Source of the DNA: an uncultured Brevundimonas sp.
GTDB lineage: Bacteria; Pseudomonadota; Alphaproteobacteria; Caulobacterales; Caulobacteraceae
Direction: 5' to 3'
Length of the DNA stretch: 22,258 bases
Assembly: GCA_946885435.1 (NCBI GenBank)
Contig: CAMPGL010000015.1
Coordinates: 1 to 22,258, forward strand
A program made the translations under genes and the position numbers. Every line of letters begins with the position of its first letter. Within the stretch, counting starts at the first letter, position 1. The notes under the pieces are model-generated. The model ran no database searches. It saw only the letters and a list, made by a program, of their open reading frames with translations, and was not told where the DNA came from. Positions 21,222 to 22,258 of the stretch are shown here, piece by piece.

Positions 21222-22082
21222 ATGCCCAGGCTCTGCATCCTCACCCCCGATCCCGACGACGAGTCCTTCCATAGCCGCTGGCGCGAGGTCTTCGCCCGCA
21301 TGGCCGAGCCGCTCCAGGCCGCCGGCGCGACGGTCGAGGGCCGGGCCTGGACGACGGACGAGGACCTGTCGGGCTTCGACCTGATCCTGCCGCTGATGGT
21401 CTGGGGCAACTATCGCGCCGTGGACCGGTGGCTGGACCGGGTGGCGGACTGGGAGCGGCAGGGCCTGCCGATCCAGAATCCACCGTCGGTCCTGCGCTGG
21501 AACGTCGACAAGATCTACCTCGACCGGCTGCGCCAGGGCGGGGCGCCGACGCCGCCGACGGTCTGGGTCGAGCGGGGCGATGCGGAGGCCGTGCGCCGGG
21601 CGCGCGAGCAGATCGGCTGGACCGATGTGGTCCTGAAACCCCGCCGCTCCGGCGGGGCCTACCGGACCCACCGGCTGATGGCCGATGATCCGCTGGACTT
21701 CGAGGCCATCGAGGCGCCGGCGATGATCCAGCCCTACTTCCCGGGCGTGGGCGCGGAGGGCGAGGTCTCGCTGATCTTTTTCGAAGGCCGCTTCAGCCAC
21801 GCCATCCGCAAGGTGGCCGCCAAGGGCGACTTCCGCGTCCAGCCCGACTGGGGCGGCGAGGTCACCCGCGCCGAGCCGGACGATGCCGAAATGGCCGCCG
21901 CCCAGGCCGCTCTCGCCGCCATCGAGGAAGGGCCGCTGCTCTACGCCCGCGTCGACATGGTCCGCGACCAGGAGAACCGGCCGGTGATCATGGAGCTCGA
22001 GCTGCTCGAGCCCGACCTCTACCTGGGCTACGAGGCCGGCGCCCAGGCGCGCTTCGTCGAGGCGGTCCTCGGTCGCGCCTGA
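21222..22082 (+). CDS. ATP-grasp family protein (RimK/glutathione synthetase-like fold)
   Basis: A 286-residue protein with the ATP-grasp pattern: an N-terminal domain (1-95) with LILPLMVWGNY, then NVDKIYL (94-100) with Lys97, VVLKPRRSGG (136-145) with Lys139, the EVSLIFFEG segment (181-189) and YARVDMV (241-247) with the metal-binding stretch MELELLEPDLYL (257-268). ATP-grasp enzymes join a carboxylate to an amine or thiol through an acyl phosphate. It resembles the RimK/DcsG/glutathione-synthetase-like group. AAGGCGG lies just before the ATG. It is a lone gene between a divergent kinase and the convergent putA end, with no obvious partner, so the ligated substrates are unknown. Confidence 0.82.
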   Translation: MPRLCILTPDPDDESFHSRWREVFARMAEPLQAAGATVEGRAWTTDEDLSGFDLILPLMVWGNYRAVDRWLDRVADWERQGLPIQNPPSVLRWNVDKIYLDRLRQGGAPTPPTVWVERGDAEAVRRAREQIGWTDVVLKPRRSGGAYRTHRLMADDPLDFEAIEAPAMIQPYFPGVGAEGEVSLIFFEGRFSHAIRKVAAKGDFRVQPDWGGEVTRAEPDDAEMAAAQAALAAIEEGPLLYARVDMVRDQENRPVIMELELLEPDLYLGYEAGAQARFVEAVLGRA

Positions 22083-22085
22083 GCC

Positions 22086-22258
22086 CTAGAGGTTCAACAG
22101 CGCCGGATCGCCGCCCTGGGCGGAGATGTTGTTGCTGATGGCCTTCTCGGACGCATAGCGGATCAGGCTGTAGGGGCCGCCGGCCTTGGGGCCGGTGCCG
22201 GACAGGCCCTCGCCGCCGAAGGGCTGGACGCCGACCACCGCGCCGATGATCGAGCGGT
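22086..22258 (-). CDS. putA: Bifunctional proline dehydrogenase/glutamate semialdehyde dehydrogenase, C-terminal end only
   Basis: Only the last 57 codons are in the window; the gene continues beyond base 22258. Reading the minus strand gives IIGAVVGVQPFGGEGLSGTG, then PKAGGP, and the end NNISAQGGDPALLNL. The GEGLSGTGPKAGGP segment is characteristic of the PutA P5C dehydrogenase domain, which oxidises glutamate semialdehyde to glutamate in proline catabolism. A stand-alone aldehyde dehydrogenase of the same branch is possible because the proline dehydrogenase domain is out of view. It converges on the ATP-grasp gene with three bases between stop codons and no terminator between them. Confidence 0.85.
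   Translation of the reverse strand, partial: RSIIGAVVGVQPFGGEGLSGTGPKAGGPYSLIRYASEKAISNNISAQGGDPALLNL

Noticed and set aside
1..22258. Defence island, prophage or transposon.
   Set aside because: No integrase, transposase, toxin-antitoxin pair, restriction enzyme, terminal repeats or clear compositional break was seen; the genes are mainly core envelope and housekeeping functions.

Overview
The window is a high-GC, densely packed chromosomal segment. Gene families and order point to an alphaproteobacterium, most likely Caulobacteraceae (Brevundimonas, Caulobacter or Phenylobacterium type). The evidence is a lipid A cluster preceded by pmbA-cysQ-DUF4170, a prmC-DUF4167 pair, an NtrZ-like periplasmic protein, GANTC (CcrM-type) sites clustered in a promoter, and many genes joined by 4-base ATGA/GTGA overlaps. 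No phage, insertion sequence, CRISPR array, tRNA or rRNA was found. The taxonomic call is inference from memory of these families, not a database match.

Layout. 1-1978: the 3' part of a zinc carboxypeptidase (M14) gene and a small lipoprotein. 2029-4596: pmbA/tldE, a CysQ-type phosphatase, a DUF4170 protein and a tiny membrane protein, tightly coupled. 4597-5262: a protein-tyrosine-phosphatase-like gene on the minus strand, divergent from the next block. 5340-10040: a four-gene lipid A/LPS operon (msbA-type exporter, DUF374 acyltransferase-like protein, waaA, lpxK), all junctions with 4-base overlaps. 10037-11338 (minus): a secreted metal-dependent amidohydrolase converging on lpxK. 11462-12709: a lipoprotein of the L,D-transpeptidase (YkuD-like) class and an NtrZ-like periplasmic protein. 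12732-13961 (minus): a YihY/BrkB membrane protein. 14027-15972: prmC and a DUF4167 protein that ends in an AT-hook-like motif. 15999-17382: ccmC-ccmD-ccmG for cytochrome c maturation. 17419-17673: an orphan 84-residue protein. 17899-18441 (minus): a MarR regulator. 18533-21143 (minus): a PfkB/adenosine kinase-like gene, ftsY and yciB. 21222-22082: an ATP-grasp protein. 22086-22258 (minus): the C-terminal end of putA.

How it fits together. The main theme is the cell envelope: Kdo-lipid A synthesis and export, a candidate lipid A-linked phosphatase, peptidoglycan-type enzymes, lipoproteins, an envelope-signalling protein and the SRP receptor FtsY. Most of this is housekeeping. I see no complete new defence or mobile system. 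The items most worth a second look are the promoter region of the NtrZ-like gene (three GANTC sites and an inverted repeat), the structured leader and unusual architecture of the DUF4167 gene, the tyrosine-phosphatase-like gene beside msbA, competing hairpins upstream of the L,D-transpeptidase gene, and the lone ATP-grasp protein.
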